From the NCBI RefSeq assembly GCF_014773485.1, contig NZ_JACXBP010000002.1:434001-498000 (forward strand): DNA of 64,000 nt. The letters are read 5' to 3'. Numbering within the stretch: position 1 is the first letter of the stretch; the number at the start of each line of letters is the position of its first letter. Made by a program: the position numbers and the translations under genes. The notes beneath the pieces were generated by a model. It was given only the letters and a program-made list of their open reading frames with translations. It was not told the DNA's origin and did no database searches. This DNA comes from Erwinia aphidicola. Its GTDB lineage: Bacteria > Pseudomonadota > Gammaproteobacteria > Enterobacterales > Enterobacteriaceae. This document shows positions 20,953-29,919 of the stretch, one piece after another.

Positions 20953-22389
20953 ATGGCTAATAACATTCGTATCGAAGAAGACCTGTTAGGTATGCGTGAA
21001 GTTCCCGCCGATGCTTACTACGGTGTTCATACTCTGCGTGCGATTGAAAACTTCTATATCAGCAACAGCAAAATCAGCGATATCCCTGAGTTTGTGCGCG
21101 GTATGGTGATGGTAAAAAAAGCGGCTGCGCTGGCGAACAAAGAGCTACAAACCATTCCGCGCAACATCGCTAATGCGATCGTCAATGCCTGCGATGAAGT
21201 GCTGAACAACGGCAAATGCATGGATCAGTTCCCGATTGACGTCTATCAGGGCGGCGCGGGCACCTCGGTGAACATGAACACCAACGAAGTGTTAGCCAAT
21301 ATCGGTCTTGAGCTGATGGGCCATCAGAAAGGGGAGTATCAGTTCCTCAACCCGAACGACCATGTCAACAAATGCCAGTCAACCAACGATGCCTATCCAA
21401 CCGGTTTCCGCATTGCGGTCTATAGCTCAATCCTCAAGCTGCTGGATGCTATCGGCCAGCTGAGCGAAGGCTTTCAGCGCAAGGCCGTCGAGTTTAATAC
21501 CATTCTGAAGATGGGCCGTACCCAGCTGCAGGATGCCGTCCCGATGACGCTTGGCCAGGAGTTCCACGCGTTTAACGTACTGCTGAACGAAGAGATCCGC
21601 AGCATACTGCGCACCGCTGAACTGCTGCTGGAAGTGAACCTTGGCGCCACCGCCATCGGCACGCGCCTGAATACCCCGGATGGCTATCAGCAGCTGGCGG
21701 TGCAGAAGCTGGCGGAAGTCAGCGGCCTCGCCTGCGTTCCGGCGGAAGACCTGATCGAAGCGACCTCCGACTGTGGGGCTTACGTGATGGTGCACAGCTC
21801 GCTGAAGCGCCTGGCGGTTAAACTGTCAAAAATCTGTAATGACCTGCGCCTGCTCTCCTCCGGCCCGCGTGCTGGCCTGAATGAAATCAATCTGCCTGAA
21901 CTGCAGGCCGGTTCGTCCATCATGCCCGCCAAGGTGAACCCGGTAGTGCCGGAAGTGGTGAATCAGGTCTGCTTCAAGGTGATCGGCAACGACATCACCG
22001 TCACCATGGCCTCTGAAGCGGGTCAGCTGCAGCTCAACGTGATGGAGCCGGTGATTGGCCAGGCGATGTTTGAGTCGATCCACATCCTGACCAACGCCTG
22101 CTACAACCTGCTGGAAAAATGCGTCGATGGCATCACTGCCAATAAAGCGGTGTGCGAAGCCTATGTGTTTAACTCCATCGGTATCGTCACCTACCTCAAC
22201 CCGTACATCGGCCACCACAACGGCGATATCGTTGGCAAAATCTGCGCCGAAACCGGTAAGAGCGTACGCGAAGTGGTGCTGGAGCGCGGGCTGCTGACCG
22301 AAAGCGAGCTTGATGACATCTTCTCCACTCAGAACCTGATGTTCCCGGTGTATAAAGCCAAACGTTACACCGATGAAAATGAACAATAA
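20953..22389 (+). CDS. aspA: Aspartate ammonia-lyase (aspartase)
   Basis: Cytoplasmic tetrameric enzyme that converts L-aspartate to fumarate and ammonia; 478 residues, the E. coli length. Fumarase/aspartase-superfamily blocks are [18 protein letters not shown] near 100, the substrate-binding [13 protein letters not shown] near 138, [16 protein letters not shown] near 188 and the signature loop [15 protein letters not shown] near 317. With DcuA, encoded 116 bp downstream, it supports uptake of aspartate and use of the resulting fumarate. A terminator-like hairpin separates the two genes. Confidence 0.98.
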   Translation: MANNIRIEEDLLGMREVPADAYYGVHTLRAIENFYISNSKISDIPEFVRGMVMVKKAAALANKELQTIPRNIANAIVNACDEVLNNGKCMDQFPIDVYQGGAGTSVNMNTNEVLANIGLELMGHQKGEYQFLNPNDHVNKCQSTNDAYPTGFRIAVYSSILKLLDAIGQLSEGFQRKAVEFNTILKMGRTQLQDAVPMTLGQEFHAFNVLLNEEIRSILRTAELLLEVNLGATAIGTRLNTPDGYQQLAVQKLAEVSGLACVPAEDLIEATSDCGAYVMVHSSLKRLAVKLSKICNDLRLLSSGPRAGLNEINLPELQAGSSIMPAKVNPVVPEVVNQVCFKVIGNDITVTMASEAGQLQLNVMEPVIGQAMFESIHILTNACYNLLEKCVDGITANKAVCEAYVFNSIGIVTYLNPYIGHHNGDIVGKICAETGKSVREVVLERGLLTESELDDIFSTQNLMFPVYKAKRYTDENEQ

Positions 22390-22411
22390 TCCACTCATCA
22401 GATAGCAGCTT

Positions 22412-22446
22412 AAGGCACGTCAGTTCTCAGAACGACGTGCCTTTTT
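22412..22446 (+). terminator. Intrinsic terminator after aspA
   Basis: AAGGCACGTC (22412-22421) pairs with GACGTGCCTT (22434-22443) and is followed by a short T-run (22442-22446). It would partly separate aspA from dcuA. Confidence 0.85.
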
Positions 22447-22505
22447 ACTTTGTATGGCGCACAAATTTTTAACGGTTTTTTATCTTTAGTCTTAAGGAAT
22501 ACAAC

Positions 22506-23807
22506 ATGTTATTACCAGAACTCATCGTCGTGTTTTTGGCGATCTATTTAGGTAGCCGGCTGGGCGGCATCGGCATTGGCTTTGCCGGGGGAATGGGGGT
22601 TCTGGTGCTCACCCTCGGTTTCCAGATCACCCCGGGAGCCATCCCGTTCGACGTGATTGAGATCATTATGGGGGTGATCGCCGCCATCGCCGCAATGCAG
22701 GTTGCCGGGGGGATGGATTACCTGGTCAGCCTGGCAGAGCGCCTGCTGCGCAAGCATCCGCGCTACATCACCTTCCTCGCGCCGCTGGTGACCTATTTTA
22801 TGACGCTGCTGGCCGGAACCGGGCACACCGCATTCTCGACGCTGCCGGTGATTGCCGAAGTTGCCAAGGAGCAGGGTGTGCGCCCGTCGCGCCCGCTGTC
22901 GATTGCGGTCGTCGCCTCGCAGATTGCGATTACCGCCTCGCCTATCTCGGCGGCGGTGGTGTTTATGGCCGGCATTCTCGAACCTCGCGGCATCAGCTAT
23001 CTGGCGCTGCTTGGCGTGGCGATCCCGTCCACCATGGCCGCCATCTTTATTGCCGCGCTGTTCACCAACTTCTTAGGTAAGGAGTTAAAAGATGATGATG
23101 TTTACCAGGCACGTCTGGCAAAGGGCGAGGTGACCCTGCGCGGCGCCAGCAAATTCCAGGAGAAGCCCGGCGCTAAGCGTTCAGTGCTGCTGCTGCTGCT
23201 GGGGATCGTTGCCGTGGTGCTGTACGCCACCGCCATCAGCGATGCCGTTGGGCTGATTGCCAACCCGGTGCTGCCGCGCAATGAGGCCATTGTGGTGTTT
23301 ATGCTGACCGTGGCCGCGCTGATCTGCCTGACCTGTAAAATCGACACCGGGGAGATCCTCAGCGCCAGTACCTTTAAATCTGGCATGAGCGCCTGCGTCT
23401 GCGTACTCGGCGTAGCGTGGCTGGGCGACACTTTTGTTAAAGCGCATATCGGCGAGATTCAGCAGGTGGCGGGCGAGCTGCTGCATGACTATCCGTGGAT
23501 GCTGGCGGTGATCCTGTTCTTCGCTTCCACCCTGCTCTATTCTCAGGCGGCGACCACCAAAGCGCTGATGCCAGCGGCGCTGCTGCTCGGCGTGTCGCCG
23601 GTTACCGCCGTCGCCTCATTTGCAGCGGTGTCCGCGCTGTTTGTGCTACCGACCTACCCAACCCTGCTGGCGGCAGTAGAGATGGACGACACCGGGTCGA
23701 CGCGCATTGGCCGCTTTGTGTTTAACCACTCATTCCTGGTGCCCGGCACGCTGGCGATTATCCTGTCGGTTGCGTTTGGTTTCCTGCTCGGCGGAATTTT
23801 CCTCTGA
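22506..23807 (+). CDS. dcuA: C4-dicarboxylate transporter DcuA
   Basis: Inner-membrane antiporter for aspartate, fumarate, malate and succinate; 433 residues, as in E. coli DcuA. The N-terminus (LLPELIVVFLAIYLGSRLGG) and about 10 to 12 hydrophobic segments are typical. Family stretches such as FMTLLAGTGHTAFSTLPVIA near 98 and SQIAITASPISAAVVFMAG near 138 are visible. It pairs with aspA upstream. In E. coli cutA comes next; here the next gene is dsbD, 141 bp away, with a hairpin repeat in the gap. Confidence 0.96.
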   Translation: MLLPELIVVFLAIYLGSRLGGIGIGFAGGMGVLVLTLGFQITPGAIPFDVIEIIMGVIAAIAAMQVAGGMDYLVSLAERLLRKHPRYITFLAPLVTYFMTLLAGTGHTAFSTLPVIAEVAKEQGVRPSRPLSIAVVASQIAITASPISAAVVFMAGILEPRGISYLALLGVAIPSTMAAIFIAALFTNFLGKELKDDDVYQARLAKGEVTLRGASKFQEKPGAKRSVLLLLLGIVAVVLYATAISDAVGLIANPVLPRNEAIVVFMLTVAALICLTCKIDTGEILSASTFKSGMSACVCVLGVAWLGDTFVKAHIGEIQQVAGELLHDYPWMLAVILFFASTLLYSQAATTKALMPAALLLGVSPVTAVASFAAVSALFVLPTYPTLLAAVEMDDTGSTRIGRFVFNHSFLVPGTLAIILSVAFGFLLGGIFL

Positions 23808-23831
23808 CATCAGGGGTCGATTCAGCACTGT

Positions 23832-23859
23832 AGGGGTCGACCTTTTTTCCGGTCGACCC
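23832..23859. repeat. Dispersed hairpin repeat, copy E
   Basis: GGGTCGACC (23834-23842) pairs perfectly with GGTCGACCC (23851-23859) around TTTTTTCC, in the context TGTAGGGGTCGACC. Partial copies flank it (GGGGTCGA at 23813, GTCGACCCG at 23871). It fills the dcuA-dsbD gap where cutA lies in E. coli. Confidence 0.75.
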
Positions 23860-23948
23860 GCTCATTTACTGTCGACCCGAAATTCCTACGCCATGCTATT
23901 ATCTCTCCCCCGTAAGGCCGGTCCCACATGGAGAGAGAAAGACCCGTT

Positions 23949-25673
23949 ATGACCCAGCGACTTATCCCCTACATTTTTCTGCTGTTGCTCAGCCTGTTCA
24001 GCGCTACCGCCAGTGCATCACTGTTCGGGCAGAACAGTAACAGCCAGTTTGTTCCGGTCAATCAGGCTTTTGCTTTTGATTTTTCTCAGAAAAACGATCA
24101 GCTCACGCTCAGCTGGCAGGTCAAGCCCGGCTACTACCTTTATCGCCAACAGCTGAAAATCAGCGTACAGGGCGCGACCCTGGCGCAGTGGGAACTGCCT
24201 GCAGGCAAGCCACACCAAGATGAGTTCTACGGCAAGACCGAAATCTACCCGCAGAGCCTGACGCTGCCGTTTACCCTTGAGCAGGCCGGAAACGGCGCGC
24301 AGATGACGGTCACCTATCAGGGCTGCGCCGCTGCCGGATTCTGCTACCCGCCGGAAACCCGCAGCGTGCCGCTCAATGCCGTGGCAGCCCACAGCAGCGC
24401 ACCTGCGCCCGCGCCATCAGCCGCCGTCAGCGCCGCGCCGGATAACCGCAGCGATAATGCCCTGCCATTCTCCCCGCTGTGGGCATTGCTGATTGGGATT
24501 GGCGTGGCGTTCACCCCCTGCGTACTGCCGATGTATCCGCTGATCTCCGGCATTATCCTCGGCGGCAACCGCCAGTACCGCCTGGGCCGCCTGTTCGCGC
24601 TGGCGATGGTCTATGTGCAGGGAATGGCGCTGACCTACACGGTGATGGGGATTGTGGTCGCCGCTGCCGGGCTGCGCTTCCAGGCGGCACTGCAGGCTCC
24701 CGCCGTTCTGATCGTGCTTTCCGCGTTGTTTATCGTGCTGGCGCTGTCGATGTTTGGCCTGTTCAGCCTGCAGCTGCCCTCTTCCCTGCAGACCCGCCTG
24801 ACGCTGTGGAGCAACCGCCAGCAGGGGGGATCGCTGCCCGGCGTATTCCTGATGGGCGCGCTGGCCGGGCTAATTTGCTCGCCGTGCACCACTGCCCCGC
24901 TCAGCGCCATCCTGCTGTATATCGCCCAGAGCGGCAATATGCTGGCCGGTGGCGGCACGCTGTATCTCTACGCGCTGGGCATGGGCCTGCCGCTGATTGC
25001 CATTACGCTGTTTGGTAACCGCCTGCTGCCGAAAAGCGGCCCGTGGATGCAGACGGTCAAAGAGGGCTTCGGCTTCGTCATCCTCGCCCTGCCGGTGTTC
25101 CTGCTGGAACGCGTTATCGGCGATGCCTGGGGCCTGCGCCTGTGGAGCGCGCTGGGCGTGGCCTTCTTCGGCTGGGCATTTATCAGCAGCCTGAAAGCCG
25201 ACCGCGGCTGGCTGCGCGTGCTGCAAATCCTGCTGCTGGGCGCAATGCTGATTGCTGCCCGCCCGTTACAGGACTGGGCCTTCGGCAATGCGCCAACGGC
25301 AGAATCGGCCGCGCACCTCAGCTTTAACCGCGTCAGCAGCGTTAAGCAGCTCAACCAGCAGCTGCAAAACAGTGCGGGCAAAATCACCATGCTCGATCTG
25401 TATGCCGACTGGTGCGTGGCCTGCAAAGAGTTTGAGAAGTACACCTTCAGCGACGGCCAGGTGCAGAGCGCGCTCGGTCAGCTGCAGCTGTTACAGGCGG
25501 ACGTTACCGCCAACAGTGCCACCGACAGCGCCCTGCTCCAGCACCTGAACGTGCTCGGCCTGCCGACCATTTTGTTCTTCGATGCCAGCGGCCACGAAAT
25601 TCCCGGCTCGCGCATCACCGGCTTGATGAAACCTGCCGCTTTCCGCGCGCATTTGCAGAAACTGGCGCATTAA
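23949..25673 (+). CDS. dsbD: Thiol:disulfide interchange protein DsbD
   Basis: Carries electrons from cytoplasmic thioredoxin to periplasmic DsbC, DsbG and CcmG. 574 residues from the ATG at 23949, which precedes a signal peptide ending near ATASA. Three domains are visible: the periplasmic alpha domain with its Cys pair ([10 protein letters not shown]) near 115; the membrane beta domain with [11 protein letters not shown] near 175 and [18 protein letters not shown] near 300; and the gamma thioredoxin domain with [20 protein letters not shown] near 480 (CVAC). An in-frame Met seven codons earlier is less likely because it precedes the signal sequence. yjdC follows after 44 bp, probably in one operon. 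Confidence 0.97.
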   Translation: MTQRLIPYIFLLLLSLFSATASASLFGQNSNSQFVPVNQAFAFDFSQKNDQLTLSWQVKPGYYLYRQQLKISVQGATLAQWELPAGKPHQDEFYGKTEIYPQSLTLPFTLEQAGNGAQMTVTYQGCAAAGFCYPPETRSVPLNAVAAHSSAPAPAPSAAVSAAPDNRSDNALPFSPLWALLIGIGVAFTPCVLPMYPLISGIILGGNRQYRLGRLFALAMVYVQGMALTYTVMGIVVAAAGLRFQAALQAPAVLIVLSALFIVLALSMFGLFSLQLPSSLQTRLTLWSNRQQGGSLPGVFLMGALAGLICSPCTTAPLSAILLYIAQSGNMLAGGGTLYLYALGMGLPLIAITLFGNRLLPKSGPWMQTVKEGFGFVILALPVFLLERVIGDAWGLRLWSALGVAFFGWAFISSLKADRGWLRVLQILLLGAMLIAARPLQDWAFGNAPTAESAAHLSFNRVSSVKQLNQQLQNSAGKITMLDLYADWCVACKEFEKYTFSDGQVQSALGQLQLLQADVTANSATDSALLQHLNVLGLPTILFFDASGHEIPGSRITGLMKPAAFRAHLQKLAH

Positions 25674-25717
25674 ACGACACTAAGGTTCGATAATGAAGTG
25701 TAAAAGAGGAGAACCGC

Positions 25718-26296
25718 GTGCAGCGTGAACACGTACTTGAACAGGCTCTGAACGTGCTGGAGCAGCATGGCCTTGCGGCGACCACCTCTCTTGAAATGAT
25801 GGCGGGTGAACTGGACTGCAGTGCACAGGAGCTGCAGCGCTTCTGGCCGGATCGCGACGCGCTGCTGTATGACGCGCTGCGCTATCACGGCCAGCAGATC
25901 GACGTGTGGCGCCGCCAGCTGCTGCTGGATGACAGCCTGAGCGCCGGGCAAAAACTGCTGGCCCGTTACCAGGTGCTGGCCGATGCGGTGAACAATAAGC
26001 GCTATCCCGGCTGCCTGTTTATTGCCGCCTGCAGCTTCTATCCGCAGCCGGAGCACCCGATCCACCAGATTGCCGAGCTGCAAAAGCAGGCTTCGTGGCA
26101 GTTCACTCATCAACTGCTGAGCGAGCTGGAAACGGACAACCCTGCGGGCGTCGCGCACCAGATGGAGCTGATTCTGGAGGGCTGCCTGTCACGCCTGCTG
26201 GTTAAACGCCAGGTAGAGGATGTCGAGACTGCGCGCTGTCTGGCGGAAGATGTGCTCAACTTTGCGCTGTGCCGCAAGAACGGTGCGCTGAGCTGA
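25718..26296 (+). CDS. yjdC: TetR-family regulator YjdC
   Basis: DNA-binding protein of 192 residues (E. coli YjdC 191), role not established. The N-terminal helix-turn-helix ([20 protein letters not shown], then [17 protein letters not shown]) is of the TetR type. The long conserved stretch [15 protein letters not shown] near 98 is specific to this family. The start is GTG at 25718, preceded by AAAAGAGGAGAACC. It follows dsbD by 44 bp and precedes tRNA-Phe, as in E. coli. Confidence 0.93.
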   Translation: MQREHVLEQALNVLEQHGLAATTSLEMMAGELDCSAQELQRFWPDRDALLYDALRYHGQQIDVWRRQLLLDDSLSAGQKLLARYQVLADAVNNKRYPGCLFIAACSFYPQPEHPIHQIAELQKQASWQFTHQLLSELETDNPAGVAHQMELILEGCLSRLLVKRQVEDVETARCLAEDVLNFALCRKNGALS

Positions 26297-26367
26297 ACAG
26301 CTTTTAATCCAGGCGGGTAAAAAGCAGGCAGTCGGCGGGAGTTTGCGTCTTTTTTATGACAAAGCCG

Positions 26368-26396
26368 TTGACGCCGAACGGCCTTTACGGTTTAAT
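26368..26396 (+). promoter_or_regulatory. Sigma-70 promoter of tRNA-Phe
   Basis: TTGACG (26368-26373), a 17-bp spacer and TTTAAT (26391-26396) form a near-consensus promoter. The GC-rich discriminator GCGCCCCG that follows is typical of stable-RNA promoters under stringent control. Confidence 0.8.
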
Positions 26397-26406
26397 GCGC
26401 CCCGTT

Positions 26407-26482
26407 GCCCGAATAGCTCAGTCGGTAGAGCAGGGGATTGAAAATCCCCGTGTCCCTGGTTCGATTCCGGGTTCGGGCACCA
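26407..26482 (+). tRNA. pheU: tRNA-Phe (anticodon GAA)
   Basis: 76 bases with encoded CCA end. The acceptor arms GCCCGAA and TTCGGGC pair. The D-arm GCTCAGTCGGTAGAGC, anticodon stem GGGGATTGAAAATCCCC with GAA at the centre, and T-arm CCTGGTTCGATTCCGGG are all intact. It lies downstream of yjdC as E. coli pheU does. Confidence 0.98.
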
Positions 26483-26490
26483 TATTTAGA

Positions 26491-26516
26491 AAAACCCGCC
26501 TCTGGCGGGTTTTTTG
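26491..26516 (+). terminator. Intrinsic terminator of tRNA-Phe
   Basis: AAAACCCGCC-TCT-GGCGGGTTTTTT directly after the tRNA gene forms a strong GC stem with a T-run (26510-26516). Confidence 0.92.
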
Positions 26517-26575
26517 CTTTCTGCGCTTGATAATGAATCTCTTCCCTGAGACTCGTCGTTGCACTCAACGCCTGG

Positions 26576-28237
26576 TTATGACTTCCCTCTGCACGCCGTC
26601 AAAATATCATCACCCGCCACATACTCTTTGGTCTGCGTGCCGGTTAATCCCAGCATCGTGGAGAACAGGTTGTCCTGAGAAAACTCATCGTTTTCCGCCA
26701 GCTTTTTCAGACACTCGCCGTTAACGCCATAGCGCTGCTGATAATCCGGCGACAGCCAGATCAGCATCGGGACGTGCTTCTGCGTCATCGGCGCAATCGC
26801 ATACGGCAGGCCGTGCAGATAGGCGCCGTTTTCCCCCAGCGACTCACCGTGATCGGAGAGATAAACCAGGCTGGTGGTGTACCGATCCTGATGTGATTTC
26901 AGCACGTTAATCGCTTTATCGACGACGTAATCGATATACAGAATGGTATTGTCGTAAGTATTTATCAGCTGCTGCTGCGAGCACTCCTGAATCTGGCTGG
27001 TATCACAGGTCGGGGTAAATTTGCGGAACTGTGGCGGATAACGGTGCCAGTAGGTCGGGCCGTGACTGCCAATGGTGTGCAGAACAATGACGCCGTTGCC
27101 TTTCAGGTTCTGAATATAATCCTCAAGATTGTGGAACAGCGCCTCGTCGTAACATTCACCGTTAATGCACATATCTGCCAGGTTCAGGCTGGTGACATCC
27201 TCATGCGGCACGCGATCGCAGGCCCCTTTACAGCCACCATCGTTATCCTTCCACAGCACCTGAATACCGGCGCGCTGAATGATATCCAGCATCCCCTCCT
27301 GGTGAGCGGCAAGGTCGCTGTCGTAATGGGCGCGTGGCATATTGGAGAACATGCAGGGCACCGACACTGCCGTGGCCGTGCCGCACGAAATGGTGTGCGG
27401 GAAGTAAGCCACATCCTCTTTTGCCAGCAGCGGCGTGGTCTCACGCGAATAAGTGCCGCCCAGCGAGAAGTTGTCCGCGCGCGTGGTTTCACCCAGCACG
27501 ATAATGGTCAGATTTTTTTTACCGCCGCTCATTAACGGGTTTAGCTTTGCATCCTCGCCAATCTTAATCAGCGGAGCATTCGCCAGCTTCTGATGCGAGT
27601 AGTAAGAGAGCGAGGCGACAATGCTGTTCGACGGGCTTAGCGCCTTCACCAGTTCCTTATTATTGCGAAACAGCGAGGCATAATCTTTGTAGAAGAACAG
27701 CGCCACCAGCAGGATCAGGCAGATGGAGATCGCCACGCCGATCAGGCGATAAAGCGCGCTTTTCCACAGCGGCTGCGTCTTTTTAATCCGCACCCAGAAC
27801 GCCATCACCATCATCAGTACCGCCGTCAGCAGCAGCGTAATCACCATTTTCGGCGTCAGTAGCGCAAAGGTCTCCGATGCGGTGGTGTCCATCATGTTCA
27901 CGATCATCGAACGGTCGAGCACAATGCCGTAATTGATAATGAAATACTGCCCGCAGGCCGAGACCAGGATAAACAGGGCAATCACCAGACGGTCGAGCCA
28001 CAGGAACGAGGCTAGCGTGGTGATGATATTAATCACGCTAAAAGCCACCACCGGCATCGACAGGAACACCAGCACGGTGCGCAGGTTATCGAGCGGCATA
28101 TCCACTAAAACCTGACGGTAATAGGCAATATTCAGAAAGACAGAAATATAGAGTGAAAAGAGAATCAGATAAGAGATGCGGCTCAGCGCTGGTCTTTTAA
28201 AGTAAAGCAGTGGCATAACTTTTGGGCCCATTATCAA
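26576..28237 (-). CDS. eptA: Phosphoethanolamine transferase EptA (PmrC)
   Basis: Inner-membrane enzyme that transfers phosphoethanolamine to lipid A, lowering negative charge and polymyxin binding; 553 residues (E. coli EptA 547). About five membrane segments occupy residues 15 to 200. The periplasmic alkaline-phosphatase-like domain shows VLGETTRADNFSLGG (metal-site Glu) near 250, the nucleophile Thr in SCGTATAVSVPCMF near 290, and SDHGESLGENGAYLHGLPYA near 465 with Asp, His and further His ligands; paired Cys residues for disulfides are present. No pmrA/pmrB genes adjoin it. The next upstream gene is an ArnA-like formyltransferase, so both may serve lipid A or LPS modification. Confidence 0.92.
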   Translation of the reverse strand: MIMGPKVMPLLYFKRPALSRISYLILFSLYISVFLNIAYYRQVLVDMPLDNLRTVLVFLSMPVVAFSVINIITTLASFLWLDRLVIALFILVSACGQYFIINYGIVLDRSMIVNMMDTTASETFALLTPKMVITLLLTAVLMMVMAFWVRIKKTQPLWKSALYRLIGVAISICLILLVALFFYKDYASLFRNNKELVKALSPSNSIVASLSYYSHQKLANAPLIKIGEDAKLNPLMSGGKKNLTIIVLGETTRADNFSLGGTYSRETTPLLAKEDVAYFPHTISCGTATAVSVPCMFSNMPRAHYDSDLAAHQEGMLDIIQRAGIQVLWKDNDGGCKGACDRVPHEDVTSLNLADMCINGECYDEALFHNLEDYIQNLKGNGVIVLHTIGSHGPTYWHRYPPQFRKFTPTCDTSQIQECSQQQLINTYDNTILYIDYVVDKAINVLKSHQDRYTTSLVYLSDHGESLGENGAYLHGLPYAIAPMTQKHVPMLIWLSPDYQQRYGVNGECLKKLAENDEFSQDNLFSTMLGLTGTQTKEYVAGDDILTACRGKS

Positions 28238-28353
28238 ACAATTGCACCCAGTGTCGCCACCGCAGATTAGGAATACCTTAAGGCATTTAATAAATATGAC
28301 ATGGAGATTTTTTTACTTTTATTATCAATAAAATAACGCTGCTTACTCTACGC

Positions 28354-29241
28354 TCAGCCGCTTAATTTATCGCCAACCGCCATGTTCGCCATGGCCACAC
28401 ACTCCGCCTGTAGGATTTCCAACGCCCCAGAACCACAGGCAACCATCAGCGGTGAGATCGAAATCAGGGGGCCCGGCGGTTGCGGGGAAGATTCGTTGAT
28501 CGCCCGGCTCTGCCAGATGATGATGCGCTGCCCCTGATAGCCGCTAAAAGCGCCTGGCCAGGGCCGCGTCAGCGCACGGATAAGATTGTGAACCTCGTCG
28601 GCGCTCTGCTGCCAATAAATTTCACCGTCTTCAGGCTTACGCGCACCAAAACTGCTGGCCTGGCTTTCGTCCTGTTCCGTTTCCGTCAGCCGCCCTGCCT
28701 TCAGCGCAGGAAGCCAGAGGGCCAACTGCGCCGCGCTGGTGGCGACCAGCTTGTTATGCAGCGAAAAAACATCATCCTGTGGGGTAATGGCCACCCGCTG
28801 TTGAGCAAGTATCGGCCCGGCATCGGGCCGCTCGGTGATACGGTGTAGCGTAACGCCGGTCTCTTTATCCCCTTTAATCAGCGCCCAGTTCAGGTGTGCC
28901 CTGCCGCGATGGGCAGGCAGCAATGAAGCATGCACATTGAAAGCTCCCACGCTGGCACAGGCCCGAATCTCTGCATTCAGCGCCTGACGGTATGAGAAAC
29001 AAAAAATCGCTTCAGGTGCCAGCGCCCTGAGCTGCGCGACGATGGATGGCTGATTGATATCTTCAGGCATAAACACCGCAATGCCCTGCTCAGCGGCCTG
29101 CTGTGCCAGCGAACCGTGGAAGTGGTTTTCACCCGGCACATCGGCATGGGTGAAAACCGCCATGACCTCATAACCGGCCGCCAGCAGCGCCTGCAATCCA
29201 CTGCATCCCATATCGTGATAGCCAAATACCACCGTCTTCAT
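28354..29241 (-). CDS. Stand-alone ArnA-like sugar formyltransferase
   Basis: A 295-residue N10-formyltetrahydrofolate-dependent formyltransferase that aligns by eye with the first 300 residues of E. coli ArnA (KTVVFGYHDMGCSGLQALLA at the start). Catalytic Asn and His are in GAFNVHASLLPAHRGRAHLN near 100, and the catalytic Asp in RITERPDAGPILAQ near 138. The C-terminal part (PWPGAFSGYQGQRIIIWQ, ACGSGALEILQAECV) is the OB-like subdomain. The ArnA decarboxylase half (about 350 residues) is absent and no other arn gene lies in the window. It precedes eptA by 116 bp on the same strand. It may formylate UDP-Ara4N or another amino sugar, or be a remnant. Confidence 0.85.
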   Translation of the reverse strand: MKTVVFGYHDMGCSGLQALLAAGYEVMAVFTHADVPGENHFHGSLAQQAAEQGIAVFMPEDINQPSIVAQLRALAPEAIFCFSYRQALNAEIRACASVGAFNVHASLLPAHRGRAHLNWALIKGDKETGVTLHRITERPDAGPILAQQRVAITPQDDVFSLHNKLVATSAAQLALWLPALKAGRLTETEQDESQASSFGARKPEDGEIYWQQSADEVHNLIRALTRPWPGAFSGYQGQRIIIWQSRAINESSPQPPGPLISISPLMVACGSGALEILQAECVAMANMAVGDKLSG

Positions 29242-29603
29242 CGTGCGATCCTTAAGATTTACCGGAAAAACTCATGCGACAGAATAAACCATTACTGCGC
29301 GGCGACGAGCAAAGATGACAAATTTGTCATCTTCTGCTGCGCCCTCTGTTTTGTCCTGCCCAGCGCGAACTGACCGAGTCATATCGGTAAAATCAGCACG
29401 GTGGCCACACGCAGCAAAAACCTCAGCGTGACTCAGAAATAGCGGGTTTACTCCACCCCCGCTGCGCTTAAGAAGATCCCTTAGAAACGCACTAACGGGT
29501 TGCAAAACGACCAGGCTGTTCCTATTATTCGCCACCTCAACATGGCTAATTATTAAGCGTTTCATTAACAAGGATTGTTTGATGTTGTCCCTCATTTTTT
29601 GCG
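29242..29603. other. Non-coding gap with a CusR-like box
   Basis: About 360 bp between the formyltransferase start and a TpsB pseudogene fragment. Apart from the 22-bp palindrome at 29312-29333, I see no supported feature. A 107-codon open frame on the minus strand (29272-29595) has no family resemblance and covers the palindrome, so I do not call it a gene. Confidence 0.5.
29312..29333. promoter_or_regulatory. CusR/PcoR-type copper-box-like palindrome
   Basis: AAGATGACAAATTTGTCATCTT is a perfect 22-bp palindrome. It matches the CusR/PcoR (also HprR) box AAAATGACAA-NN-TTGTCATTTT at 18 of 20 fixed positions. It lies 71 to 92 bp upstream of the formyltransferase ATG, where it could control that gene. 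No cus or pco genes are present in the window. Confidence 0.6.
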
Positions 29604-29795
29604 CCGGGCAGCGCCTTACTGCACTGGCTGCCGCTGCAGCGCATGTCGAATCAGGTGCAGGGCCAGTGCCTGGGTGGCAAAGGCATCAACCTGCTGATGA
29701 GCAGCATGCACAACAAGCTGGGGGATCACGGCTATATCACCGACAGCAGTGGGGCACTATCCCGAAGCCTTCTTAATCGTAACCGGGTTTTATAA
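29604..29795 (+). pseudogene. Fragment of a two-partner-secretion TpsB (ShlB/HecB-type) transporter
   Basis: In the frame ending at the TAA of 29793-29795 the translation contains [20 protein letters not shown] followed by [19 protein letters not shown]. This strongly resembles the POTRA region of ShlB/FhaC-type outer-membrane transporters (pattern QGxCLGxxGINxLMxxLxNxLxDxGYIT). No signal peptide, no second POTRA domain and no beta-barrel follow; the frame stops 22 codons after GYIT. The downstream 120 bp show nothing recognisable. It is therefore a decayed piece of a former tpsB gene, probably left by deletion at the border of the LPS gene insertion. Confidence 0.7.
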
Positions 29796-29919
29796 GGTGA
29801 TTGTGTGGATGGTGACCAAAACTGCGGATAAAATTGAAGCTGCACTGCGGATCAGGAGCTGTGCAATGCCATTCAAGGGGGGAAGTTAACTCATCCCCCA
29901 ATAAACGAGACTTATTCTT

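Noticed and set aside
26368..26724. Open frame running through tRNA-Phe
   Set aside because: It spans the tRNA gene, its promoter and terminator and the end of eptA; not a protein gene.
29272..29595. 107-codon open frame on the minus strand upstream of the formyltransferase
   Set aside because: No family resemblance, no clear ribosome-binding site, and it covers the 22-bp palindrome; more likely non-coding.
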